The position numbers were made by a program, and so were the translations under genes. Of a DNA stretch of 64,000 bases, positions 32,434-42,400 are shown piece after piece. How positions within the stretch are numbered: the first letter of the stretch is position 1; each line of letters starts with the position of its first letter. Source of the stretch: Microbulbifer sediminum (GTDB lineage Bacteria; Pseudomonadota; Gammaproteobacteria; Pseudomonadales; Cellvibrionaceae); assembly GCF_021729035.1 (NCBI RefSeq), contig NZ_JAJSAP010000009.1:82578-146577 (forward strand), read 5' to 3'. Under the pieces are notes generated by a model, which did not search any database, was not told the origin of the DNA, and worked only from the letters and a program-made list of their open reading frames with translations.

Positions 32434-34616
32434 GCCGCCGGCACCCCGGTGGCCGCGCCGTAGTAGCCGCCGTAATAACCCTCGCCATAGGAGGTGAGCC
32501 TGCTGGTGTCGAGCTGGTTGAGCACCACGCCGTCCACCGCCAGGCCCAGGGACTGGAGCCTGGCCAGCCCCTGCCGCACCACCCGCGCATGGGTCGCGTC
32601 GGCCTTCACCACGTAAAGCACGGCATCGGCCAGCCTGGAAACAACCAGCGGATCGCTTACCGCCAGTACCGGCGGTGTGTCCAGGATCACCCGGTCGTAG
32701 CGGTTGGCGAGTTCCGCCAGCAGGGCGCCGAATTGCCGTGAGCCGAGCAGCCGCAACGGGTCATCCGGGAGCTTGCCCGCACCAATCATGGCCAGGCCGG
32801 TTTCGCGGTCGGTGGCAATACACTCGTCCAGGGCGAAGCTGCCGCCGAGAATGTCCGCCAGGCCGGGCTTGTTCGGCGGCAGGCCGAAGTGGGCGGACAG
32901 GGAGGCACGGCGCAGGTCGGTGTCGACCAGCACCACACGCTCCACCTGGCTCAGGGCCAGCGCCAGGTTTTCGGCCACGGTGCTTTTGCCCTCGGCCGGC
33001 GCCGAGGAGGTAATGCTGACAATTTTGGCCGGCTGCGACTCCCGCCCCAGCAGCAGGCCGGTGCGCAATGTGCGAATGGCCTCGGTAAACCCCCGCTGCT
33101 CCGGGTTAAAGAACAGCCGGCCCGGCAGGGACCCGTCGTCCCGGGGTTTCACCAGGGGCAGCTGGCCAATCAGGGTCTGCCCCAGTTTTTGCTCGACATC
33201 ATCGGCGGTGCGGACACCCGCGCGGAAAAACTCCAGGGCCAGGATCGCCAGGGCGGCGAAACCGCCACTCAGGACGAAGGCCGCCAGCACCACCAGGCGT
33301 TTCCTGGATTTTACCGGGTACTCCGGCGGCAGCGCCGGCTCCACCAGCTGTGCCGCCGGGGATTCGAAGCCGGTGGCCTCACTGGCCTCGCGAAAGCGGG
33401 TGAGGAAAGTGTTGTAGAGCTGGCGGTTTACCTCGACGTCACGCTTCAGTTCGTCGTATTTGATTTCCTTGCCGGCAACGCTCTGGATATCCACCTTGTT
33501 TTCCGAGAGGTCCCGTTCCAGCTCCGCGACCTTGCGCTGTGCGGCCCGGTAATCGCCCTCGATACCCTGTACCAGGCTGGAGACTTCCTGCCGGAGCTGG
33601 GCCCGGGCGGACTTCAGTTCATCCCGGGCGGCGATCATGCGCGGATGTTTCGGGCCGTAGCGCTGGGCCAGCTCGGAGACACCCAGCGCCGCCGAGATCT
33701 CCACACTCTTCACGTTCTGGATCAACGGGTGATTCATCACCTCGGGCAGGTTTTTCAGCGACTCGAAGTCGCCGCCGTTTGCGCGGATATTGCGATAGAG
33801 ACTGCCCAGCCGCTTGGCCTCGCGCCGCGCTTCCAGCAGTTGGTCCAGGTTGTCATTGAGTTCCTGCTCGGCCAGGCCACGCACCCCCTGCACATCCACC
33901 AGCCCTTCCTGCCGCTGGAACGCCTGCAGTCGTCGCTCGGAGTCCTCCAGTTTTTCCCGCAGGCCGGAAAGGCGATCATTGAGCCAGCTGGTGGCCCGCT
34001 CGGTCACATCCAGTTTCGCCTCCATCTGCCGCTCGACATAGGCACGGGCCACCGCATTGGGTACCGCTGCGGCCAGCTCGGGCGAAACGGCCTGGTAGCC
34101 GATTTCCACCAGCTGGGTATTGCGGATCGGGCGCACGGTCAGGCCGGCCTGTACCACCCGCACCAGATGGTTGCGCTGTTCGGCAGCGTCCACTGGCTCC
34201 TCCCCGCCGGCATCCCCCTGGAACAGTGCCGGCAACAACCGCTGCAACAGGTGCGGGCCGCTTTCCCCTTCGTCAAAGGCCTGGTAATTCACCAGGTCCA
34301 GTTCATCCACCACCCGCTCGGCAATGCCGCGGGACCGGAGTATTTCCGCCTGGGTCAGGAAGAATTCCCGTCGCTGGGTACCGAAATCGTAGATATCCCG
34401 GATCGAGACCAGGTTGGCCTGGTTTGGATCGAACATCAGCCTGGCGGTGGCCTCATAGCGCACCGGCATTTGCCAGGCAAAATAGAAAGCCACGGCGGTA
34501 ACCGGGATCACCACCAGGGCGATTTTCCACCAGCTGCGCAGGAGCAGCTGGATGTAATACAGGATGTCGATGGATGCCGACTGGCCTGAGTCGGCGTTCA
34601 TACTGGCTGTTGTCAT
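32430..34616 (-). CDS. Polysaccharide copolymerase / BY-type tyrosine autokinase (Wzc/GumC-like)
   Basis: 728 residues in the inner membrane. Wzz-type N-terminal domain with a helix at about 32-48, a long periplasmic coiled-coil region (about 200-400), a second helix (about 440-464), then the cytoplasmic kinase: Walker A SSAPAEGKST (537-546), Walker A' VVLVDTDLRR (561-570), Walker B VILDTPP (643-649). The tail has a Tyr cluster (Tyr709, 714, 715, 718, 719) for autophosphorylation. Controls chain length and export of the exopolysaccharide with the Wza-like protein, whose gene ends two bases upstream, and the CpsB-like phosphatase. Confidence 0.9.
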   Translation of the reverse strand: MTTASMNADSGQSASIDILYYIQLLLRSWWKIALVVIPVTAVAFYFAWQMPVRYEATARLMFDPNQANLVSIRDIYDFGTQRREFFLTQAEILRSRGIAERVVDELDLVNYQAFDEGESGPHLLQRLLPALFQGDAGGEEPVDAAEQRNHLVRVVQAGLTVRPIRNTQLVEIGYQAVSPELAAAVPNAVARAYVERQMEAKLDVTERATSWLNDRLSGLREKLEDSERRLQAFQRQEGLVDVQGVRGLAEQELNDNLDQLLEARREAKRLGSLYRNIRANGGDFESLKNLPEVMNHPLIQNVKSVEISAALGVSELAQRYGPKHPRMIAARDELKSARAQLRQEVSSLVQGIEGDYRAAQRKVAELERDLSENKVDIQSVAGKEIKYDELKRDVEVNRQLYNTFLTRFREASEATGFESPAAQLVEPALPPEYPVKSRKRLVVLAAFVLSGGFAALAILALEFFRAGVRTADDVEQKLGQTLIGQLPLVKPRDDGSLPGRLFFNPEQRGFTEAIRTLRTGLLLGRESQPAKIVSITSSAPAEGKSTVAENLALALSQVERVVLVDTDLRRASLSAHFGLPPNKPGLADILGGSFALDECIATDRETGLAMIGAGKLPDDPLRLLGSRQFGALLAELANRYDRVILDTPPVLAVSDPLVVSRLADAVLYVVKADATHARVVRQGLARLQSLGLAVDGVVLNQLDTSRLTSYGEGYYGGYYGAATGVPAA

Positions 34617-34618
34617 AT

Positions 34619-35179
34619 TCAGAACAATCCCTGCTCGACCGTGACTACGTCGCCGGGCCGCAACTGTGTATTCAGGTTCGCCTCGATGCGCCTGTCGGCT
34701 GTGCCACTCTCACGCACGATAAAAATGCGCCGCTCGGAGGCGCGCTCGGTGAGCCCCTGGGCCAGCGCCGCGGCCTTGCCCACTGTGAGGCCCGGTCGAT
34801 AGGGATAGCCCCCCGGCACCTGGACTTCCCCATAGATATAGAAAGGCCGGTACTCGACAATGGCGACACTGATACTGGGATTTACCAGGTAGTCTCCCTT
34901 GAGGCCCGCCACCAGCAATTCCTCGACTTCTTTCACCGAATGTCCGCCGATGCGGATTTCCCCCAGGAACGGGTAGTTCACCACGCCGCTGTCATTCAGC
35001 AGTATTTCCATGGTCAGGTCACTTTCGCCGTAAACCGTCACCTGGATACGGTCGCCGGGCCCCAGGCGATACTCGCCCGGTTCCGTCTGCGCCTGCGCGG
35101 TGACTGTCACTGGCACCAGCAGTGGAAATGCCAGCCAGGTTGCAATGACGATCGACCTGAAGCTTCTACTTATCATCAC
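34619..35179 (-). CDS. Polysaccharide export protein (Wza/GumB-like)
   Basis: 186 residues with a signal peptide (hydrophobic IVIATWLAFPLLVPV, cut after AQA). Poly_export domain: YRLGPGDRIQVTVYGE and the V-x-N-Y-P-F-L-G segment, then one SLBB domain (FYIYGEVQVPGGYPYR). It lacks the lipobox Cys of classical Wza and the C-terminal outer-membrane helix, so it is the short GumB-type. It probably needs the adjacent beta-barrel protein to complete the outer-membrane exit. It lies in the middle of the five-gene minus-strand operon. Confidence 0.85.
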   Translation of the reverse strand: MMISRSFRSIVIATWLAFPLLVPVTVTAQAQTEPGEYRLGPGDRIQVTVYGESDLTMEILLNDSGVVNYPFLGEIRIGGHSVKEVEELLVAGLKGDYLVNPSISVAIVEYRPFYIYGEVQVPGGYPYRPGLTVGKAAALAQGLTERASERRIFIVRESGTADRRIEANLNTQLRPGDVVTVEQGLF

Positions 35180-35227
35180 TTCCGTACTCTTGTTTGGGAC
35201 CTGGTGGCTGCCCTTCCCCGGGCATCT

Positions 35228-36424
35228 TCAGATCTCCAGGGTGCAGGTAAGGGCCACCTGGTTCCTGTCGATACCCTCCAGGCCATTACCGGGATCCCGC
35301 TGTACGCTGTTGGCCGCGAAGCCGAGCACCATATGCCGCCCGACATCCAGGTTCAGCTGCACCCCATAGCGACGGGTATCCAGGCTGCCGCTGTCGGCCC
35401 CGCCCTGTGGCGCCTGGGTCGATTCCCCATAAGCCAGCGCACTGTTCAGGCGCGCCGACCACTGGTGATTCCACGACAGCGTGTGGGAGCGCACCTGCAG
35501 GAAATCCGCGCTGCCGAAATTCTGGCTCTCCTGCGGCACCTGCGCAGTGGTATAGGCAAAGGTGCTGTAGGACCTGGGCCGCCAGCTCAGTGCGACCCGC
35601 CAGAGATCGCCGTTGTAGTCGGACCGCCGCCCATCGTCGAAGTCTTTGTCCACCTGGCCAACACGCAGGTCGAGCGAGGTCCTGCCGGACCGGAACAGGT
35701 AACCGACAGTCCGCTCCTGCTGGCTGTTGCTCTGCAGGGGCACCGCTTCGGGTAACAGGTCGTAGTCCTGCCCGCTGCGGGTAACCCCGGCGACCAGGCG
35801 ACTCGCCGGCGACAGTGCGAGGCCCAGCTCCAGCCCGGCCTCGGTTACGCTGCGATCCCTAAGGTCCTGGGAAAAATCCTCGTCCGCAGCGCGCAGCGTC
35901 AGTGCAGCCCCGAGGCGCCGATCATTACCGCCCAGCTCCAGGCGGCCGGTGGCGGATTCACGCTGGTTGCGGCCCGCTTCCACCAGGGGCAGCGCACCCG
36001 GCTGCCGGTCATCCGCGAACAGCGCGTCGATTCCCAGTTCTTCATGCAGGTCGCTGTAGTCAAGCCTGAGCGAGGCAGTGAATGCCGGTGCCGGCTGCCA
36101 CCGCAGGTCACCCGCGGCGACATGATCCAGGTAGCCATCGGTGTCCGGCGTTGCGTACTCGCCGGCGCGCGCCTCGTAGGAGACCCCATAGCTGAGCGCT
36201 GATGAATCATCGCGAAGGCGCGCGTAGGGCGAAGCCACGCCCCGAATGCCCTCCACCGAATCGTCCGCCAGGCCCAGCAGGTTGTCGTCGTATATCAGCT
36301 GGCCGTGCATCCCGGTGGTCAATGTTGCCCCCCCGCCGAGGTTGATCGCGGCATTGCCCGTGGCACTCTGCAGTGCCAGTGTGATGGCCACCGGGAGCAG
36401 CAGGCTTTCTTTCCTTGAACTCAT
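35228..36424 (-). CDS. Outer-membrane beta-barrel protein of the exopolysaccharide operon
   Basis: 398 residues with a signal peptide (LLLPVAITLALQSATGNA). The mature part is built of alternating strands with Arg/Asp-rich loops (for example ARLRDDSSALSYGVSYEARAG) and ends with an aromatic/hydrophobic strand (NQVALTCTLEI). This is the pattern of barrels that accompany short GumB-type export proteins in gum-like loci. Likely role: outer-membrane passage or anchoring of the polysaccharide. Family assignment rests on composition and context, not on a strict motif. The gene is 48 bases upstream of the export protein gene. Confidence 0.7.
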   Translation of the reverse strand: MSSRKESLLLPVAITLALQSATGNAAINLGGGATLTTGMHGQLIYDDNLLGLADDSVEGIRGVASPYARLRDDSSALSYGVSYEARAGEYATPDTDGYLDHVAAGDLRWQPAPAFTASLRLDYSDLHEELGIDALFADDRQPGALPLVEAGRNQRESATGRLELGGNDRRLGAALTLRAADEDFSQDLRDRSVTEAGLELGLALSPASRLVAGVTRSGQDYDLLPEAVPLQSNSQQERTVGYLFRSGRTSLDLRVGQVDKDFDDGRRSDYNGDLWRVALSWRPRSYSTFAYTTAQVPQESQNFGSADFLQVRSHTLSWNHQWSARLNSALAYGESTQAPQGGADSGSLDTRRYGVQLNLDVGRHMVLGFAANSVQRDPGNGLEGIDRNQVALTCTLEI

Positions 36425-36499
36425 GTTTTTTCTGTTTTCCTGTCAAAACCGCTGTGATTCCCTGCCCCCTGCTGTCCCGCAGCGGGATTCGCGCGGCCT

Positions 36500-37909
36500 T
36501 CAATACGCATTCTTACCGCCAAATCCCTTCATTATTGTCATCAGCACAATGCGCAGGTCGAGCAGCACCGACCAGCGACGGATGTAATCCAGGTCGTGCT
36601 CGATCCGCTTACTCATCTTGTCCACTGTGTCGGTTTCGCCGCGCCAGCCATTGACCTGGGCCCAGCCGGTAATGCCCGGCTTGACCTTGTGCCGCAACAT
36701 ATATCCGCTCACCAGGCCGCGGTACTGTTCGTTGTGCGCGACCGCGTGCGGACGGGGACCGACTATCGACATCTGGCCCTGCAAGACATTGAAAAACTGG
36801 GGCAATTCATCGAGTGATGTGCGGCGCAGGAAGCGTCCCACGGGAGTCACCCGCCGATCGTTCTGGGTTGCCTGGACAACCTTATCGCCATCATCCTGGA
36901 CCGTCATCGAACGGAATTTCCATACCATGATGGTTCTGCCATCCAGGCCGTAACGGCGCTGCTTGAAAATCACAGGGCCGGGCGAAGAGAGCTTTACCGC
37001 AATCGCTACGGCCAGCAGCAGCGGTGAAACCAGAACCAGGATGGCGGACGCGAGCAACAGGTCCTCGAGCCGCTTGACCCATCCATTGACCCCCTGGATG
37101 GGTGTGTCATAGATGCTCAGCAGGCTGGTTGCACCGATACTGTGCAGGCGGGCATGCAACATGTTGGCGACGAAGAAATTCGGGATCATGTGCACGGTTG
37201 CGGTGGTATCTGCAAGTGCAGCCAGGATATCGGCGATCTTCTTTTCTTCGTGCATGGGCAGCGCGATGAAAACCAGGTCGCAACGGTTGGCACGCGCCCG
37301 CTCGATCGCATCACTGACGTCACCAAGAATCGCGCGGCCGTCGAAATCCTCGCTACCGAAACCGCTTTCCACTGCGCCAGGCACCCGGTAGATGCCCTTG
37401 CAGCGGATACCCAGGTGCGGGTTTTCGTCCATTTCCCGCCACAGCCTCAGCCCGGCGTCGGAAAGGCCGATGATGACCGCCGAACGGGTATTCCTGTCAT
37501 GGGTGCGCAACAGAAATAAAATCCGGCGCAGGGCATAGCGCCACAATGTCAACGCGACAAATGCGGTCAGGAACCAGAGGAGGACAGCCCTGGGCGGGAA
37601 CTCGGCGTAATAGCCACTGAGATAGCCGGTAAACAGCAGGACGACACAGACGGCTATCCACGCAGCCGCTGTGGTGCCAACAATCCTGAGATAGCTTTCC
37701 GACCGCCAGGAGCGGTACAGGTCAACGGACTCGGCAATAAAAGCAAAACAGACCACCGCAAACAGGGCGACGATCAGCCAGTCCTTGCTGGGTGTAATGC
37801 CGAGCAACTGGAGCGCCAGCAACAGGCTGGTCTGCACCAATAAAAGATCAAACAAGCGGTACAGCGTGGTGACCCCACGCTGGTGAGTCCTTAACCATCC
37901 TTGGTTCAC
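36500..37909 (-). CDS. Undecaprenyl-phosphate glucose/hexose phosphotransferase (WcaJ/GumD-like)
   Basis: 469 residues. Five N-terminal membrane segments, a CoA-binding-like Rossmann domain (SAVIIGLSDAGLRLW, about 142-156) and a C-terminal bacterial sugar transferase domain: GWVKRLEDLLLA, a membrane hairpin ending in SPGPVIFKQRRYGLDG, WKFRSM, RRTSLDELPQFFNVL and SIVGPRPHAV. It transfers hexose-1-phosphate to undecaprenyl phosphate to begin each repeat unit. First gene of the minus-strand export operon. A promoter with palindromes lies upstream (38077-38125). Confidence 0.9.
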   Translation of the reverse strand: MNQGWLRTHQRGVTTLYRLFDLLLVQTSLLLALQLLGITPSKDWLIVALFAVVCFAFIAESVDLYRSWRSESYLRIVGTTAAAWIAVCVVLLFTGYLSGYYAEFPPRAVLLWFLTAFVALTLWRYALRRILFLLRTHDRNTRSAVIIGLSDAGLRLWREMDENPHLGIRCKGIYRVPGAVESGFGSEDFDGRAILGDVSDAIERARANRCDLVFIALPMHEEKKIADILAALADTTATVHMIPNFFVANMLHARLHSIGATSLLSIYDTPIQGVNGWVKRLEDLLLASAILVLVSPLLLAVAIAVKLSSPGPVIFKQRRYGLDGRTIMVWKFRSMTVQDDGDKVVQATQNDRRVTPVGRFLRRTSLDELPQFFNVLQGQMSIVGPRPHAVAHNEQYRGLVSGYMLRHKVKPGITGWAQVNGWRGETDTVDKMSKRIEHDLDYIRRWSVLLDLRIVLMTIMKGFGGKNAY

Positions 37910-38487
37910 GATATCCCCCTGAGGATTCCTTTACCGGGCACTTCCTGTTGTGCGCCGGCCTGCTGCTGCCCATCCCCGCCAGCGAGGCTTCACTGCCTTC
38001 GAATCCGGGGATCGCGTATCGTCCGTCAAAATAGCGTACCAATTCAATCCGCAAACTGGTGCAAATTACGATTTAGTCGCCAAAAATATTTGGCGATAGA
38101 TTTTAGCGCCAACTTTTTTGGCAGCTTTGTACCAACAAGCTGTGGCAAACATTTTTAACTACAGCGCAGCGTCCCAACTATTTCTTCGCTGCTCGCTGAG
38201 TGGAGTTGATTATTACCCAACTAATGATGCCTGCACGGAAAATATTGAGCAGGAAGTGTGCCAGAGAAACATGAATGAACGGGATTTTTTTTATTACGGT
38301 TGATCACCACCTAGTACACAGGTGCACACACTGGCACGGCTTTCTTCGCATCATTCGGTAATGATTTCAAAATTGAAAATATTTGAAGGCTTCGATTGTC
38401 AACACCGCGATCCCGTGATAAAAATTCGACTCCCGGCAGATCCGCCGGAAATTCCATGACGATACTTTTAAAACTGGGGGACAAGGA
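37910..38487. other. Divergent promoter region of the exopolysaccharide locus
   Basis: A 578-base non-coding stretch between the priming transferase (minus) and the VOC gene (plus). It contains the palindrome cluster at 38077-38125, listed separately. Otherwise AT-rich with no reading frame supported. The plus-strand gene is preceded by GGGGGACAAGGA just before its ATG. Confidence 0.5.
38077..38125. promoter_or_regulatory. Two TTGGCG-type inverted repeats
   Basis: TCGCCAAA-AATA-TTTGGCGA (38077-38096) has perfect 8-base arms. A second, partial copy GCGCCAACTTTTTTGGCAGC (38106-38125) follows with GCCAA/TTGGC arms. Centres are 29 bases apart. The arrangement looks like a double operator for a regulator of the exopolysaccharide or the divergent gene set. 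Confidence 0.6.
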
Positions 38488-39162
38488 ATGTCCAAAGTGA
38501 ATCGCGTAGATCACATCACCTACGCCGTCGCAACCGGCATGATCGAAAAGTGGGGCTGGTACCACACTGAGATCGAAGGCGGCACTGTTTCCAAAATTGT
38601 TGCCGATGTGCGACCGGACGATCCCGACAGCAGCATGAAGCTCTGGTGTATTGACTTCGAGAGCTTCGGCGTTGTGCTGGTGGAGGGAATCGATCGGCTC
38701 AAGAAGAGCCAGGTCACCGAATTCGTAGATCTCCATGGTGACCATAGCGTCCAGCACATCGCATTCGATACCGATAGTCTTGAAAATTTCGTCACCCGCG
38801 CCATGTCCAGGGGAGTCAACTTCCGTGGCCGGCAGCTTGTGAACGACGACGGTTTTGGCAAGCTCAAGCAGCTCTTTGGCAAGGGGTACGCCCCGCTGAA
38901 AGCCTCCCAGATGTCATTCCCCGAGTATGTTGAGAGACCCCGCGGTGGTGAGGAAGGGACCGATCTCAATACCGATGTGCCGCAGAATACCGGCAAGAAT
39001 TTCTACCAGCGTATCGAGGATGCCCGCAACCGGGGAGATGTATCATCGCTGACCGACTTCGCGGCCATGCCTGCTGACTGGCAACCGACCATGGTTCAGC
39101 GGGGTTCCCGGAACCTGCAAGAAGCCACAGCAGCCGGCGAAACGACCCTGGCCACCGCCTGA
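38488..39162 (+). CDS. VOC-family, HPPD-like protein
   Basis: 224 residues. First metal motif RVDHITYAV (His9), second VQHIAFDTDSLENFV and a Glu in FPEYVERP give the two-His/one-Glu pattern of HPPD and hydroxymandelate synthase, with HPPD-like surroundings (SRGVNF, then the FPEYVERP segment where HPPD has FFEIIQR). It has only one such domain (HPPD is about 360 residues with two), and the last 60 residues form a polar tail. It may oxidise an aryl-pyruvate or bind it. The downstream NRPS-like gene on the same strand, about 310 bases away, makes joint action on an aryl-pyruvate plausible. Substrate unproven. Confidence 0.65.
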   Translation: MSKVNRVDHITYAVATGMIEKWGWYHTEIEGGTVSKIVADVRPDDPDSSMKLWCIDFESFGVVLVEGIDRLKKSQVTEFVDLHGDHSVQHIAFDTDSLENFVTRAMSRGVNFRGRQLVNDDGFGKLKQLFGKGYAPLKASQMSFPEYVERPRGGEEGTDLNTDVPQNTGKNFYQRIEDARNRGDVSSLTDFAAMPADWQPTMVQRGSRNLQEATAAGETTLATA

Positions 39163-39475
39163 GTTCCACCCGGAAAGGGGCGGAACCACACTCGCGATGT
39201 TGCCGCTTCGCATTTTTCCCGCCCCAATGATCGTCCATGTACAGCAACCGGTGCCAGATAACAGACCGGCGGGCATACCGTAATGGATTGTCATCGATGC
39301 CGGTGGCGGCGGGCATTACAATGCGACGCAATGTACACAGGCATTCATCAAGGATCCTGATGATTCCTGCAGCACCGGGCGGGCTTTTCCCAACCCCCTG
39401 AGCGCCCGGGTATCGGGCGCCCCGAGTCCGGCAAGTGTCGGAGCTACCCGGACTATTTTTACATGGACGTAAGTT
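39163..39475. other. Gap between VOC and NRPS-like genes
   Basis: 313 bases with no gene. A short GC-rich inverted pattern (CCGGAAAGGGGCGG / CCGCTTC...) is not convincing as a terminator. Whether the two genes share a transcript is open. Confidence 0.35.
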
Positions 39476-42400
39476 ATGGCTTACCCGATTAAATCCACAG
39501 GCGCTGGAACTGGAGCGATACCCGGGACCGCAACCCCGGCCGACGATTCCCCAGCGCGCAGTTCCGCCGGTACCCAGAGAGATGCTGCGTCGCGAGGCGA
39601 GCCATTCACCTTCCTTGAGGCTGGCTGTGCGACGACGCTGCGGAACTGCGTTGCAGGAAAAATGGCGCCTGGACTGGTGCTGTCCGGGCTGGTTTCAGCC
39701 GCTTTCCGGCAAACGAGATTCGGACGGCTAGCCATTCGCTGCACTTTTCTGCCCGGGCATCGTACGCGGTCAATCGTGATCGACGACCTGGAGGGAAAGC
39801 ACTTCCATGATGTGGAGGCGCAGGTAGGCCTTGAATTACAGCGTGCGGCTGAGGGGGAGCGGAACCCGCGAGAGGCGGAAACGACCCCTGTCCCCGTAGA
39901 TGTCATCATCAGCCCCGAAATGCCATACGGCATGGCCTCCGAGGATCTGCAGAACCTTGTGGCGCCGCTTGGTGAGCAGCCGATTCTGTGGCTTTCCGAA
40001 CAGGTGGCCGAGGCGTGCTGGCTGCTCCGGCCAGGCGATTCCAGCGCTGACTCCATAGCGCGGCTGGATTCCTACGTAACTGCTTTCGCCCTGAGGAGGC
40101 AGGAAAACGAACCCTTTTTACACGAGTCCCTGGACATTGTTTCTGCCGACGAACGGCGGACACAAGCCCGGTTTGGTCGACCCTATTGTGAATCCTCCCA
40201 CGGTGTATTGCTGTTCGAAGCCGTGGCAGGGCATGCCCAGAGCAGGCCCGATCACACCGCACTTGTCGACAGGTACGGCACTACCTCTTATAGCCAGCTG
40301 GACAACCTTGCCAATGCAGCCGCGGCACTTTTGGCAGAATCCGGAGTGCGACGGGAAGACTATGTTGGCCTGTATATTGAACGTTCTCACCTGACAGTCG
40401 CCTGCCTGTTAGGCATCCAGAAACTGGGGGCGGTTTATGTACCGCTGGATACCGAGTTTCCCACCTCCAGGCTGGAGGCGGTGTGCAAGCAGCTCGAATT
40501 CCGCTGCATCATCTCGAGCCATGAAAGCCGGGCGAAGGTGAGCGCCCTGGTGCAACAGGTGATTCTCACTGAGCAAATCAGCACCCTGGCAGAGAGTGAC
40601 ACCCTGCCGGCGCCCGACACGGTGGTGGACCTTGACGATTGTTCCCATGTGTTTTTCACCTCGGGTACAACCGGGGCGCCGAAGGGAATCCTTGCCACCC
40701 ACAGGAACCTGGACCACTCCCTTTCGGCTGCGCTGGATCGCTATGAATTCACTGACAGCGATCGATTCGTATCCATGGCGAGAAGCACATTCAGTATCAG
40801 CATGTTTGAGATGCTCACTGCGCTCCGAGTTGGTGGCAGTGTAGCCATCCTGGCCAGGGAGGACTTTCTCGACAGTGATCTGTTACTGCGGGCCATATCC
40901 GGTGCCAGCGTCATTCACGCGGTGCCTTCCTTACTTGCCCGCATCATGGATTGCCTGGAGACCAGCGCCCGGAGAGCAGTGATCACCAGCGCCGTACGGA
41001 CCATTATCAGCGGCGGGGACACGGTCCCGCCGGAGTTACTGGAGCGGGCCAAGAAAATTTTTCCGCTGGCCAGGATCTTTGTCTGTTACGGCTCCAGTGA
41101 AACCAGCTGTATGGGCTGCACCTATGAGGTACCCCAGGATCGCACAATCGGCCGCACCAAGATCGGCAGGCCACACGCGAATACACACCTGCAAATACTG
41201 GATGGTTATGGTAATCCGGTGCCGCTCGGGGCGCCGGGCGAGCTTTATTTTTCCGGCCCGGGGGTAGTGCGGGGCTATATTGACCGGCCAGGCGAAAACC
41301 GGGAAAAGTTCCGGGAAATCGACGGCAGGCGGTACTTCGCAACCGGGGATATCGGACGGTTCGACCAGGAGGGATACGTCGAACTACTGGGCCGGAATGA
41401 TTTCCAGGTTCAGATTGATGGTAATCGCGTCGAGCTGCAGGAAATCGAGCTGCAACTTAAAGCCTGTGACAGCATCCGGCAGGCAGTGGTGTCTGGCTGG
41501 GTGCCCGGCAACGGGCAAGCCACACAGCTTGTTGCATACCTGGTAATGACCGGTGATACAGCCCTGTCCCGGCCTGCACTGACAGCTATGCTGGCGGACC
41601 ATCTGCCCGCCTACATGATCCCTGCGCATTTTGTGGTTCTGACCCACCTGCCAACAAATTTCAACGGCAAGGTCGACAGAAACCGGTTACCGCCACCGTC
41701 CCGTCAAAATTCCCTGCCTACCGGTACCGTGGCGGCGCTCCCGGGCTCATCCACCGAGGAGCGCCTCTACCGGATATGGTGTACTTACTTCCCCGAACTG
41801 GATTTCAGTATCCACGACAGTTTTTTTGACCTCGGCGGTAATTCCCTGAAAGCCGTACGAATGTTAACCGAGGTCGCCCGTACTTATGGGTTCGCGCCGC
41901 CACTGCGGACGCTCCTGACAGCGCCCAGTATTTCTGAACTGGCGAAGGCGATTGACAGCGGCCCTATTACCGATGACCGTCGGGTGGTAACCGCAATCAC
42001 GAACAATCCGTCCGCTTCAAAGACCCTGTACTGCTGTAATGGTATTTTGCAGTATCGTGACCTCGCCACTGCCCTTGGCAACGAATGGCAGGTCTGCGGT
42101 GTGGCGTTGCCAGAGGAGGCCAGCATCATCACCGCCGGGGTTGCGGATGATTGGGACAGCGATATCACCAATTTCGGTCAAATTGTTGAGCGATACGCCG
42201 CTGAAATCGCTGCTTACCAGCCCCACGGCCCTTATTATCTCTGCGGGGCCTCATTCGGCGGCCTGGTCGCCGCAGAGGTTGCTCGGGTTTTCAGGAGTCG
42301 GGGTGAGGAAGTGGCCATCACGGCCCTTTTTGACAGCTGGTACCCGCGTCAGGTTGATTCCAGCATGGCCCGTGCAGGCGCCGTCAAAAAGCTCAAGTAT

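Noticed and set aside
32889..34589. A 566-codon plus-strand frame
   Set aside because: Antisense to the tyrosine autokinase gene, whose Walker motifs and tail are intact.
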